A stretch of DNA of 64,000 nt, from assembly GCF_024704725.1 (NCBI RefSeq), contig NZ_JALIQS010000003.1:496001-560000 (forward strand), written 5' to 3'. Both the position numbers and the translations under genes were made by a program. Source of the stretch: Shinella sp. CPCC 101442. GTDB taxonomy: Bacteria > Pseudomonadota > Alphaproteobacteria > Rhizobiales > Rhizobiaceae. This document shows positions 56,566-64,000 of this stretch, piece by piece. Position 1 is the first letter of the stretch, and each line of letters begins with the position of its first letter. The notes beneath the pieces were generated by a model. That model was not told the DNA's origin. It saw nothing but the letters and a program-made list of their open reading frames with translations, and made no database searches.

Positions 56566-56706
56566 CGTTCTCAGGGCGGGGTGAAACTCCCCACCGGCGG
56601 TATCGGAAGCAATTCCGGAGCCCGCGAGCGCCTTTCGCGAATGAAAGGGTCAGCAGATCCGGTGCGATGCCGGAGCCGACGGTTAAAGTCCGGATGGAAG
56701 AGAGCA
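56566..56706 (+). promoter_or_regulatory. FMN riboswitch (RFN element)
   Basis: Highly conserved RFN core segments occur in order: TCAGGGCGGGGTGAAACTCC, CCCACCGGCGGTA, AGCCCGCGAGCG, GATCCGGTGCGATGCCGGAG, CCGACGGTTAAAGTCCGGAT and GGAAGAGAG. It lies 90 bases upstream of ribH. The stretch to the start codon holds further GC-rich complementary segments (GCCGCGTGAGGCGG) that could form the expression platform, but there is no clear terminator T-tract, so translational control is more likely. Confidence 0.95.
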
Positions 56707-56784
56707 AGCAGGAAGACCGCCGCGTGAGGCGGAGCACCTGCGTGTTCGCCCAAGGGGACCGTTGAAAAATGGCTCAACCCTTGA

Positions 56785-57273
<489 letters not shown>

Positions 57274-57338
57274 ATCAAAGCCTGAAGGGCCGGAATCGAT
57301 CCACGAGGATCGAGCCGCAAACCCCTGCAATGACTCGG

Positions 57339-57368
57339 AAAACCCGGCATCTCTGCCGGGTTTTTTTT
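57339..57368. terminator. Bidirectional terminator between ribH2 and the LuxR gene
   Basis: Stem AAAACCCGGCA/TGCCGGGTTTT (57339-57349, 57354-57364), loop TCTC, then four more T residues. It lies between convergent genes and has A/T tracts on both sides. Confidence 0.9.
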
Positions 57369-57378
57369 CATTACACCG

Positions 57379-58176
57379 CTACCCCTGCAAATTCTTCAGG
57401 TAGATCGACAGCAGCTGGATCTGCGAGGAGATGCCGAGTTTGCGATAGACGTTGCGCCGATGGACCTTCACCGTACCGGTGGAAATATCGAGCTTGAGGC
57501 CGATCGATTCCGAGGAATGGCCCTGCAGCACCAGCTCGATGATCGTGGCCTCGCGATCGGTGAGGTTGAGCTTGCGCCACACCTTATCCGCCTCGCTGAC
57601 CGGTTCGCTGCGCCGACCGCGCCCCTGCCCGGTTTCCGCAAAACGCCGGGCAACATCGCCCCATGCATGCCGAACGAAGGCGGCGACGAAGGGCTCGGCG
57701 TCGTTGAGCAGCATGAATTCCGGCGCCGGGAAAACACCCGTCTTCTCCCGCCGCATCAGGGACACGACCACCGTCACGCCATCCGCCGTCGGCACGAAGA
57801 AGCCAAGCTCTTCGGCAAGCCGGGTCTGCGAATAATAGGTGCGGTAGTATTCGCTGGAGAAGAACCGGTCGGGCGCAAGCTCGCGCATGCGCAAAACGCC
57901 GGAGCGGCCGGCGCGCGTCGTGTGGAAGAACGGATCGAGCAGGTACGGACCGGCCTGGTAGAGCGTCACGAAGATGTTGTGGTCGTCGGCCTCGAAAGTG
58001 CTGAAGAGGTCGATCGGCCTGGCCTTGTCGCGATAGGCGAAGATGACGATGTCGTCGAAGCGCACGAGCGCGTGCATCATGGCCAGAAGCGTCTCGCCGG
58101 TCTGCCGGTCGGAGGCCTCGGAAGCACTCGTCCAGTCGGCAAGTGTCCGGAAAAATGCCGTGAAATCGACCCGCAT
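57379..58176 (-). CDS. LuxR-family HTH regulator
   Basis: 265-residue regulator with a C-terminal LuxR/FixJ HTH at about 203-262 (LTDREATIIELVLQGHSSESIGLKL..TGTVKVHRRNVYRKLGI). The N-terminal 190 residues lack a receiver or an N-acyl-homoserine-lactone motif that I recognise and may bind a small ligand. It is divergent from the second ABC operon and shares its promoter gap, so it probably controls that operon. Confidence 0.87.
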   Translation of the reverse strand: MRVDFTAFFRTLADWTSASEASDRQTGETLLAMMHALVRFDDIVIFAYRDKARPIDLFSTFEADDHNIFVTLYQAGPYLLDPFFHTTRAGRSGVLRMRELAPDRFFSSEYYRTYYSQTRLAEELGFFVPTADGVTVVVSLMRREKTGVFPAPEFMLLNDAEPFVAAFVRHAWGDVARRFAETGQGRGRRSEPVSEADKVWRKLNLTDREATIIELVLQGHSSESIGLKLDISTGTVKVHRRNVYRKLGISSQIQLLSIYLKNLQG

Positions 58177-58226
58177 GGCGTTTTCGCTCCCCGATTTGCC
58201 CGCAGGAGGCGTTTGCCACCACCGCT

Positions 58227-58285
58227 GGGATATACTCCTCCCACAGCCAATTTACGGATAAAATACCTCTCTCGGGGTATATACC
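58227..58285. promoter_or_regulatory. Palindromes in the LuxR/ABC divergent promoter
   Basis: A perfect 10-bp palindrome GGTATATACC at 58276-58285 and a near copy GGGATATACTCC at 58227-58238, centres about 48 bp apart, lie in the 195-base gap between the divergent genes. They are candidate LuxR-regulator sites, which typically have dyad symmetry. Confidence 0.5.
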
Positions 58286-58371
58286 AACCGGCCAGCGGAT
58301 GACTAGCTTTGGGATGACGGTGGCCAAGGCGACACAGAGCGCCGAGAGACCAACAACCGCAGGGAACAGAC

Positions 58372-59445
58372 GTGATATCCGCCCCAACGAACGACATCGA
58401 GTTCCGTTCGGTGACCAAGCGCTACGGCGCTGTGACCGCGGTCTCCGACATCAATCTCTCCGTGCCGAAAGGCGCCTTCGTGGCACTTCTCGGCCCCTCC
58501 GGCTGCGGCAAGACGACGTGCCTGCGCATGATCGGCGGCTTCGAGCAGCCGAGCGAGGGCGAGGTGCTGATTGCCGGTCAAGTCGCCAATGGCGTGCCGG
58601 CCTATCGCCGTCCGGTCAACATGGTCTTCCAGCAATATGCCCTCTTCCCGCATTTCGACGTGGAGAAGAATGTCGCCTACGGCCTGAAACAGTTGCGGCC
58701 GAAATTACCGACGGCGGAAATAGCCCGCCGCGTCGGCGAGGCGCTGGAAATGGTGCGCCTCTCGGGCTTCGCCAAGCGTCGCATCCACGAAATGTCCGGT
58801 GGCCAGCAGCAGCGTGTGGCGCTTGCCCGCGCACTCGTCAACAAGCCCTCGGTGCTGCTCCTCGACGAACCGCTCGCCGCCCTCGACAAGAAGCTGCGCA
58901 CCGCCATGCAGATCGAATTGCAGACGCTGCAACGCGATCTCGGCATCACTTTCGTGCTCGTCACCCATGACCAGGAGGAGGCGCTGTCGATGAGCGATCT
59001 CGTCTGCGTGATGAGCGCCGGCAGCATCCGCCAGCTGGCGACCCCGCAGGAAGTCTACGATCGCCCGGCCGATCTCTTCGTGGCTGATTTCGTCGGAAAG
59101 ACGAACCGTTTCTCCGGCACGCTCGAAACCGGCGGCACCGTCCGGCTCGCAAACGGCACCGCGCTGCCCTCCACTCGCATCGATCTCGCTCCCGGCGCGG
59201 TCACCGTCGCGCTGCGACCCGAAGCGATCCGCCTTTCGCGCGCAACCGATGGCGCGACGACACTGGAAGGCACCGTCACCCACCGCATCTTCCTCGGCTC
59301 CGCCGCCGAGTATTCCATCGCCATCGACGGTCTGGGCGACATGCTCGTCACCGCCGAACGCCAGACACAAAACGACCTCGTCGCGCCGGGCGAGCGGGTC
59401 GCAATAAGCTTCGATCCCGGTACAGCGCATATCTTTCCGGCCTGA
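58372..59445 (+). CDS. ABC transporter ATP-binding protein (PotA-like)
   Basis: 357-residue ATPase with Walker A GPSGCGKTT near 43-51, FQQYALFPHF, signature MSGGQQQRVALARAL, VLLLDEPLAALD and a C-terminal TOBE domain (about 275-350; ALRPEAIRLS). GTG 58372 has AGGGA six bases upstream. First gene of the second polyamine-class importer operon. Here the ATPase leads, whereas in the first importer it is last. Confidence 0.94.
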   Translation: MISAPTNDIEFRSVTKRYGAVTAVSDINLSVPKGAFVALLGPSGCGKTTCLRMIGGFEQPSEGEVLIAGQVANGVPAYRRPVNMVFQQYALFPHFDVEKNVAYGLKQLRPKLPTAEIARRVGEALEMVRLSGFAKRRIHEMSGGQQQRVALARALVNKPSVLLLDEPLAALDKKLRTAMQIELQTLQRDLGITFVLVTHDQEEALSMSDLVCVMSAGSIRQLATPQEVYDRPADLFVADFVGKTNRFSGTLETGGTVRLANGTALPSTRIDLAPGAVTVALRPEAIRLSRATDGATTLEGTVTHRIFLGSAAEYSIAIDGLGDMLVTAERQTQNDLVAPGERVAISFDPGTAHIFPA

Positions 59446-59480
59446 GGGAAACAGGCCCGTCACAACAAAAAGGGAACAGT

Positions 59481-60644
59481 GTGATGTCGAAATGGTTCAG
59501 AGAGAATGCCCCTATCAGCGCCCGTGAGCTGACAGACGAATTCATGCGGCTCAAACGCGGCTCGGTCAGCCGCCGCCACTTCCTCGGCATCACGGGCCTT
59601 GGCCTTGCAGCCGCCGTGCTCGCCCGCCAGCCTGGCCTCTTCGCCTCGCCTGCCTATGCCGAAGACTTGGGCTCCACCATGTCGCTCGCGACCTGGCCGA
59701 ACTACCACGACCCCGCGACCTTCGAAGCCTTCACGGCCGCGACGGGCGTTGCCGTCGAGGTCAACGTTTTCGGCTCGAACGAGGAAATGCTGGCAAAACT
59801 CCAGGCCGGCGGCACCGGCTGGGATTTGTTCGTGCCGACGAACTACACGATCTCCACCTATGCCGGCCTCGACCTGATCGAGCCGCTCGACCTCGCCAAG
59901 GTGCCGAATTTCGATCCCAAGACCCAGAACACCCGTTTCACCAACGAAGGCACGGTCGACGGCAAGGTTTTCGCGCTGCCGAAGAACTGGGGCACGACGG
60001 GCATCGCCTTCAATTCCGACAAGGTGAAGTCGAAGGTCACGAGCTGGAAAGAGTTCTTCGAGGTCGCACAGGGCGAGGCGACCGGCCGCGCCATGGTGCA
60101 CGACTACCAGCTCACCACCATCGGCAACGCACTCGTCTCGCTCGGCTTCTCCTTCAACTCGGTAAAGCCCGAAGAACTCGCCAAGGCCGAGGAGCTGCTG
60201 ATCAAGGTCAAGCCGCATCTCTATGCCATCAACAGCGACTACCAGCCCTCCATGCGCGCAACCGATGCCTGGATGACCATGTGCTGGACGAATGACGGCG
60301 CACAGCTCAACCGTGACATCCCGGAAATCCAGTTCGTGCTCGGCACCGATGGCGGCGAGATCTGGTCGGATTTCTACGCGATCCCGAAGAGCGCGGTAAA
60401 CAAGCCGGCCGGCTATGCCCTGCTCAACTTCCTGATGGATCCCGCGAATGCCGTAAAGGAGCACATCGCCAACGGCGCGCCGACGACGGACAGCCGCGTC
60501 ATGGCGCTGCTGCCGGCCGAGATCACCGGCAACAGGATCGTCTATCCGGACGAGGCCTCGCTGACGCCGCTGGAATTCGGCGCGGCCGTAACCCTCACCG
60601 ACCCGGCCCGCGCGGAACTGATGGCCCGCTTCAAGTCGGCTTAA
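59481..60644 (+). CDS. ABC transporter substrate-binding protein (PotD/PotF-like) with Tat signal
   Basis: About 387 residues. The N-terminus carries a twin-arginine motif SRRHFLG near 30-36 followed by a moderately hydrophobic LGLAAAVLA, so export is probably through Tat, unusual for this class. The mature part has polyamine-binding-type segments: LATWPNYHDPATFEAF, DLFVPTNYTIS, ALPKNWGTTGIAFN, PSMRATDAWMTMCW and DGGEIWSDFYAIPK. Ligand likely a polyamine or similar cation but not proven. AGGGA supports GTG 59481 or ATG 59484. Confidence 0.92.
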   Translation: MMSKWFRENAPISARELTDEFMRLKRGSVSRRHFLGITGLGLAAAVLARQPGLFASPAYAEDLGSTMSLATWPNYHDPATFEAFTAATGVAVEVNVFGSNEEMLAKLQAGGTGWDLFVPTNYTISTYAGLDLIEPLDLAKVPNFDPKTQNTRFTNEGTVDGKVFALPKNWGTTGIAFNSDKVKSKVTSWKEFFEVAQGEATGRAMVHDYQLTTIGNALVSLGFSFNSVKPEELAKAEELLIKVKPHLYAINSDYQPSMRATDAWMTMCWTNDGAQLNRDIPEIQFVLGTDGGEIWSDFYAIPKSAVNKPAGYALLNFLMDPANAVKEHIANGAPTTDSRVMALLPAEITGNRIVYPDEASLTPLEFGAAVTLTDPARAELMARFKSA

Positions 60645-60652
60645 GGCGCAAG

Positions 60653-60703
60653 CGCCCCCGTCCGCCGCTCCGGAAGGAGCGGTTGCGCGGACCGGACGGG
60701 GGC
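60653..60703 (+). other. Intercistronic nested hairpin after the second binding-protein gene
   Basis: Outer stem GCCCCCGTCCG/CGGACGGGGGC (60653-60663, 60693-60703) encloses a second stem CCGCTCC/GGAGCGG around 60664-60681. It starts nine bases after the stop and has no T-tract. Same position and character as the hairpin at 53644 in the first importer operon. Confidence 0.7.
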
Positions 60704-60732
60704 CGGCGCTCTCCAGAAAATACGGATTTCTC

Positions 60733-61599
60733 ATGGCTTTGACGATGACGGCAAAGAGACGGCTTGTGACGACGGCGCTTTTGGCGCCCGCGTCCGTCTG
60801 GCTGTTCGTCTTCCTCGTGCTGCCCTTCATCGCCATGGTGGTCTTCTCCGTCGGTGAGCGCGGCCCGGCGGGCGGCTATCAGGCGGCGTTCACCTTCGCG
60901 CAATATGCCAATCTGCCGGCCCGGGCGGCCGCCTACTGGAACACGCTGATTCTGGCGCCCGTCGGCGCCTTCCTCTGCCTCGTCGTCGCCTATCCCACAG
61001 CCTACTACCTTGCCGTCAAGGCCAGCCCGCGCCACCGGCTGATGCTCGTTTCGCTGGTCGTCGTACCGTTCTGGACGAGCCTGCTCGTGCGCACCTATGC
61101 CTGGATGTACATTCTTGGCTCGCGCGGCATTCCGAACCTGCTCGACATGATCGGCATTGCCGATGTGCGCCTCCTCAACACCTCGGGGGCCGTCCTGCTC
61201 GGCATCGTCTATGGCTACCTGCCGCTGATGATCATGCCGATCTATGTCAGCCTCGAAAAACTCGACCGCCGTCTGCTGGAGGCTTCCGCCGATCTCGGGG
61301 CAAAACCGGTCTCGACCTTCTTCTCCGTCACCCTGCCGCTCTCGCTACCGGGCGTCATGACGGGCGTCGCACTCGTCACCATCCTCCTGCTCGGCGAATA
61401 TCTCATCCCGCAGCTGCTCGGCGGCGGAAAGGTCTTCTTCATCGGCAATGCGCTGGTCGATCTTTTCCTGCAATCGCGCAACTGGCCGTTCGGCTCGGCT
61501 ATCGCCGTGACGCTGGTCGCCGTCGTCGTCGTGGTGCTGATGGTCGCCATGCGCATCGCCTGGCGTATTTCCGGCACAAGACAGGTGGACCTCGTCTGA
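60733..61599 (+). CDS. ABC transporter permease (PotB-like)
   Basis: 288-residue membrane subunit with about six helices. PotB-type landmarks: LPFIAMVVFS near the N-terminus, PFWTSLLVRTYAWMYILG, and EAA loop LLEASADLGAKPVSTFFSVTLPLSLPG. Its stop shares a base with the next start (TGATG), so the permeases are coupled. Completes the second importer. Confidence 0.93.
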   Translation: MALTMTAKRRLVTTALLAPASVWLFVFLVLPFIAMVVFSVGERGPAGGYQAAFTFAQYANLPARAAAYWNTLILAPVGAFLCLVVAYPTAYYLAVKASPRHRLMLVSLVVVPFWTSLLVRTYAWMYILGSRGIPNLLDMIGIADVRLLNTSGAVLLGIVYGYLPLMIMPIYVSLEKLDRRLLEASADLGAKPVSTFFSVTLPLSLPGVMTGVALVTILLLGEYLIPQLLGGGKVFFIGNALVDLFLQSRNWPFGSAIAVTLVAVVVVVLMVAMRIAWRISGTRQVDLV

Positions 61600-62423
61600 T
61601 GCGCGCGCTGATCACCTCAGTCTATCTCTTCCTCTATGCGCCGATTGCGCTGGTCGTGCTGTTCTCCTTCAACGCGGGGCGCAATGCGAGCGAGTTCACC
61701 GGCTTCTCCACGCAATGGTACGGAAAGGCGCTCGCCAATCCGTTCCTCGTCACGGCGCTGCAGAACAGCCTGATCATCGCCGTCGTCAGCGCCACACTCG
61801 CCGCCACCTTCGGCACCATGGCGGCACTCGGCCTCGAGCGGCTGGGCGCGCGCACCCGCGCCGTCTTCGATGGCCTGCTTGCGGCCGCCATCGTCGTGCC
61901 GGGCGTGGTGATCGGCATTGCGACACTCGTCGCGCTGGTGGCCGTCTTCGGCGCGATCAACCCCGCCGTCGCCGCGATCTGGCCCGGCGAAAGGCCGCCG
62001 CAGCTCGGCCTCGGCTATGGCTCGATCATCGCCGCGCACGGCCTTTTCACCATGGCGCTCGTCACCATGATCGTGAAGGCGCGCATCGCCACCCTCGGGC
62101 GCGACATCGTGGAAGCCTCCGCCGATCTCTACGCGACGCCGCTCACCACCTTCCGCGATATCGTGTTGCCACAGATCCTGCCTTCGGTGCTTGCGGGCTT
62201 CCTCCTTGCCTTCACCTTCTCCTTTGACGATTTCATCGTCGCCTTCTTCGTCGCCGGCTCCAAAACCACGCTGCCGATCTACGTTTTCGCCTCGATCCGC
62301 CGTGGCGTGACGCCGGAAGTGAACGCCATCGCCACCATGGTGCTGGTCGCCTCGCTGCTGCTGATCCTGATCGCCCGCCTGCTGATGCGGGAAAAAACCA
62401 AACCATCGCCTGCCGGGGAGTGA
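61599..62423 (+). CDS. ABC transporter permease (PotC-like)
   Basis: 274-residue partner permease with about six helices: YAPIALVVLFSFNAG, EAA loop VEASADLYATPLTTFRDIVLPQILPS, and FSFDDFIVAFFVAG typical of PotC. Followed after five bases by an SDR gene. Confidence 0.93.
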   Translation: MRALITSVYLFLYAPIALVVLFSFNAGRNASEFTGFSTQWYGKALANPFLVTALQNSLIIAVVSATLAATFGTMAALGLERLGARTRAVFDGLLAAAIVVPGVVIGIATLVALVAVFGAINPAVAAIWPGERPPQLGLGYGSIIAAHGLFTMALVTMIVKARIATLGRDIVEASADLYATPLTTFRDIVLPQILPSVLAGFLLAFTFSFDDFIVAFFVAGSKTTLPIYVFASIRRGVTPEVNAIATMVLVASLLLILIARLLMREKTKPSPAGE

Positions 62424-62428
62424 GACCG

Positions 62429-63190
62429 ATGATCCTGAAGAACCGTGTCGCCATCGTCACCGGAGCGGGTTCCGGCATCGGCCGCGCCGGCGCGCGTATC
62501 ATGGCGCGCGAAGGCGCCACCGTCTGCGTCGCCGATCTCGACGAGACCCGCGCGCACGAGACCGTCGATTTCATTCGCGCCGAAGGCGGCAAGGCGGAAG
62601 CCGTCATCGTCGATGTCACCGACGACGTGGAACTGAAGATGGCGGTCGCCGCGGTGCTTTCGCGCCACGGCCGCATCGATATTCTGCACAACCATGCCGG
62701 CGCGCAGGTGGCCGGCGACCTCGAAAGCGTGCCGATCGACGGGCTCGATTTTTCCTGGAAACTCAATGTGCGTGCCCATCTCATGGCGGCGCGCTACGTC
62801 ATGCCGATCATGAAGGCGCAAAAGAAGGGCGTGATCCTCAACACGGCCTCCTCCTCCGGCGTGCTCTACGACCGCGAGATGATCGCCTATACGACGACCA
62901 AGCACGCCGTCATCGCCATGACCAAGCAAATGGCCGGCGACTATGCCGGCCTCGGCATCCGCGTCAACGCGCTCTGCCCCGGCTGGGTCGATACCCCCTT
63001 CAACGCACCCTTCATCGCCCAGATGGGCGGACGCGAGGCGATCGAGGCCTATATAAAGGATAAGGTGCCGATGGGCCGCTGGGCGGATGTGGAGGAGATC
63101 GCCGAGCCGATCCTCTTCCTGGTCTCCGACCGGTCAAGCTACATGACCGGCCAGATCCTTGTCGTCGATGGCGGCGAGACCGTCGGCTGA
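62429..63190 (+). CDS. Short-chain dehydrogenase/reductase (SDR)
   Basis: 253-residue classical SDR: cofactor motif TGAGSGIG at 11-18, HNHAG in place of the usual NNAG near 88-91, Ser about 142, Tyr154 and Lys158 (YTTTK) as catalytic residues, and a C-terminal TGQILVVDGGET. GGGGAG eight bases upstream fits ATG 62429. Its place at the end of the importer operon suggests that it oxidises or reduces the imported compound. Substrate unknown. Confidence 0.92.
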   Translation: MILKNRVAIVTGAGSGIGRAGARIMAREGATVCVADLDETRAHETVDFIRAEGGKAEAVIVDVTDDVELKMAVAAVLSRHGRIDILHNHAGAQVAGDLESVPIDGLDFSWKLNVRAHLMAARYVMPIMKAQKKGVILNTASSSGVLYDREMIAYTTTKHAVIAMTKQMAGDYAGLGIRVNALCPGWVDTPFNAPFIAQMGGREAIEAYIKDKVPMGRWADVEEIAEPILFLVSDRSSYMTGQILVVDGGETVG

Positions 63191-63192
63191 TC

Positions 63193-63906
63193 TCAGACCG
63201 CGCTGAGCAAGCCCTGATGCACCACGATGCGCGCGTGATAGGGGACGCGCTTGTAGAGATCGAGCACATCCTGGTTGATCAGGCGCACACAGCCCGACGA
63301 GGTCGCCTTGCCGATCGACTTCCAGTCCGGCGAACCGTGCAGGCGATAGAGCGTGTCCTTGCCGTTCTGGAAGATGTAGAGCGCGCGCGCCCCGAGCGGG
63401 TTCTTGATGCCCGGCTCCATGCCGCCGTTCTCGACGGAATATTTCGCAAGGCTCGGCGTGCGGGCGATCATGTCGGCCGGCACCTTCCAGCGCGGCCAGG
63501 GCTGGCGCCACTGGATGACGCCCTCGCCCTCCCAGGCAAAACCGTCGCGGCCGATGCCGACGCCGTAACGCATCGCCGTGCCGCCGGGTTCGACCACGTA
63601 CAGGAAACGGCCGGGCGTATCGACGACCACGGTGCCCGGCGCCTCACCGGTCGGATCCTGCACGCGTTGGCGGTAGTACTTCGGGTCGATCTGCGTATAG
63701 GGAATGGCCGGAATCTGATGGCCGCCATCTTCCAGAGCGGCATAGCGCGTCGCCAGCTCCTCGTCCGTTGCCGGCACGATGGGATATCGGACCTTCTGCG
63801 GAACCGGAGCGACCTTGACGGACGTTTCCGAAGTTGCGCAGCCCGCGAGCGTCGCGGCGGCGCCAAGGAAGAAGGCTCTGCGCGACAAAGTGCACACCGT
63901 AGGCAT
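63193..63906 (-). CDS. L,D-transpeptidase lipoprotein (ErfK/YbiS/YkuD)
   Basis: 237-residue predicted lipoprotein. From ATG 63906 the N-terminus has a twin-arginine pair (LSRRAFFLG) and a lipobox TLAGC with Cys23. The YkuD domain occupies about 90-232 with the catalytic motif SSGCVRL, Cys206, preceded by YRLHGSPDW. Likely anchored in a membrane facing the periplasm and making 3-3 crosslinks. Second L,D-transpeptidase of the window. Convergent with the SDR gene, with only two bases between their stop codons. Bases 63907-64000 hold only its upstream region. Confidence 0.93.
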   Translation of the reverse strand: MPTVCTLSRRAFFLGAAATLAGCATSETSVKVAPVPQKVRYPIVPATDEELATRYAALEDGGHQIPAIPYTQIDPKYYRQRVQDPTGEAPGTVVVDTPGRFLYVVEPGGTAMRYGVGIGRDGFAWEGEGVIQWRQPWPRWKVPADMIARTPSLAKYSVENGGMEPGIKNPLGARALYIFQNGKDTLYRLHGSPDWKSIGKATSSGCVRLINQDVLDLYKRVPYHARIVVHQGLLSAV

Positions 63907-64000
63907 TCTCGATAGGACTCCAATGGGATAGACGGGTTGAGGCCGATGGCTATCCAAAGCGCTGGGTGACTGGCAAGAAGAAGGGGCTTCACATCTTCGG

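Noticed and set aside
52532-56737. Long minus-strand frames opposite the first ABC operon
   Set aside because: Antisense shadows of the binding protein, permease and ATPase genes; Asp/Glu/Arg-rich low-complexity translations.

Overview
The window reads as chromosomal DNA of an alphaproteobacterium of the order Hyphomicrobiales, most likely family Rhizobiaceae (Rhizobium/Ensifer/Shinella/Agrobacterium-like). This rests on the GC-rich coding sequence, the gene order of the division and cell-wall cluster, a meso-DAP type MurE, a pyrophosphate-dependent phosphofructokinase, an Omp25-like porin, type II lumazine synthase behind an FMN riboswitch, and many peptidoglycan amidases, lytic transglycosylases and L,D-transpeptidases. 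Genus and species cannot be fixed from the sequence alone.

Region 1 (1-10.6 kb, minus strand) is the dcw cluster, transcribed mraZ-rsmH-ftsL-ftsI-murE-murF-mraY-murD-ftsW, with ftsW cut by the window edge. It starts from a promoter overlapped by four TGGG boxes at exact 10-bp spacing, the expected MraZ operator. Region 2 (10.6-12.4 kb) is a long gene-poor stretch, an AT-rich RTX protein gene and the RNase P RNA gene. Region 3 (12.4-27.8 kb) mixes an FAD oxidoreductase, several cell-wall hydrolases, a TerB/DnaJ protein, PPi-phosphofructokinase, a LysE exporter, a GGDEF-EAL protein, an outer membrane protein and a DMT permease.

Region 4 (28-33 kb) holds a 25-residue hydrophobic peptide gene, metF co-transcribed with an ArsR-methyltransferase fusion regulator that has a palindromic operator next to its start, ettA, and a secreted RNase T2-like protein that seems to lack both catalytic histidine motifs. 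Region 5 (33-44.7 kb) has a lipase-permease pair, a CoA-transferase coupled to a ThDP enzyme, a phosphatase-like DUF442 protein, an epimerase-like protein, an L,D-transpeptidase, a globin-coupled chemoreceptor and two tandem orphan ParA ATPases.

Region 6 (44.8-62.4 kb) looks like a nitrogen-compound uptake and catabolism region. A minus-strand set (N-formylglutamate amidohydrolase family, APC permease, glutamine-synthetase-like ligase, aldehyde dehydrogenase, iron alcohol dehydrogenase) has the enzymes expected for a gamma-glutamylated amino-alcohol pathway. It is divergent from an RpiR regulator that precedes a polyamine/iron-class ABC importer. The shared promoter region has two TGAA-N8-TTCA sites 42 bp apart. 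After an FMN riboswitch and ribH2 comes a LuxR-type regulator divergent from a second ABC importer with a Tat-type binding protein and an SDR dehydrogenase. In both ABC operons a strong GC-rich hairpin follows the binding-protein gene. A lipoprotein L,D-transpeptidase closes the window. I saw no tRNA, insertion sequence, integrase, prophage or CRISPR array.
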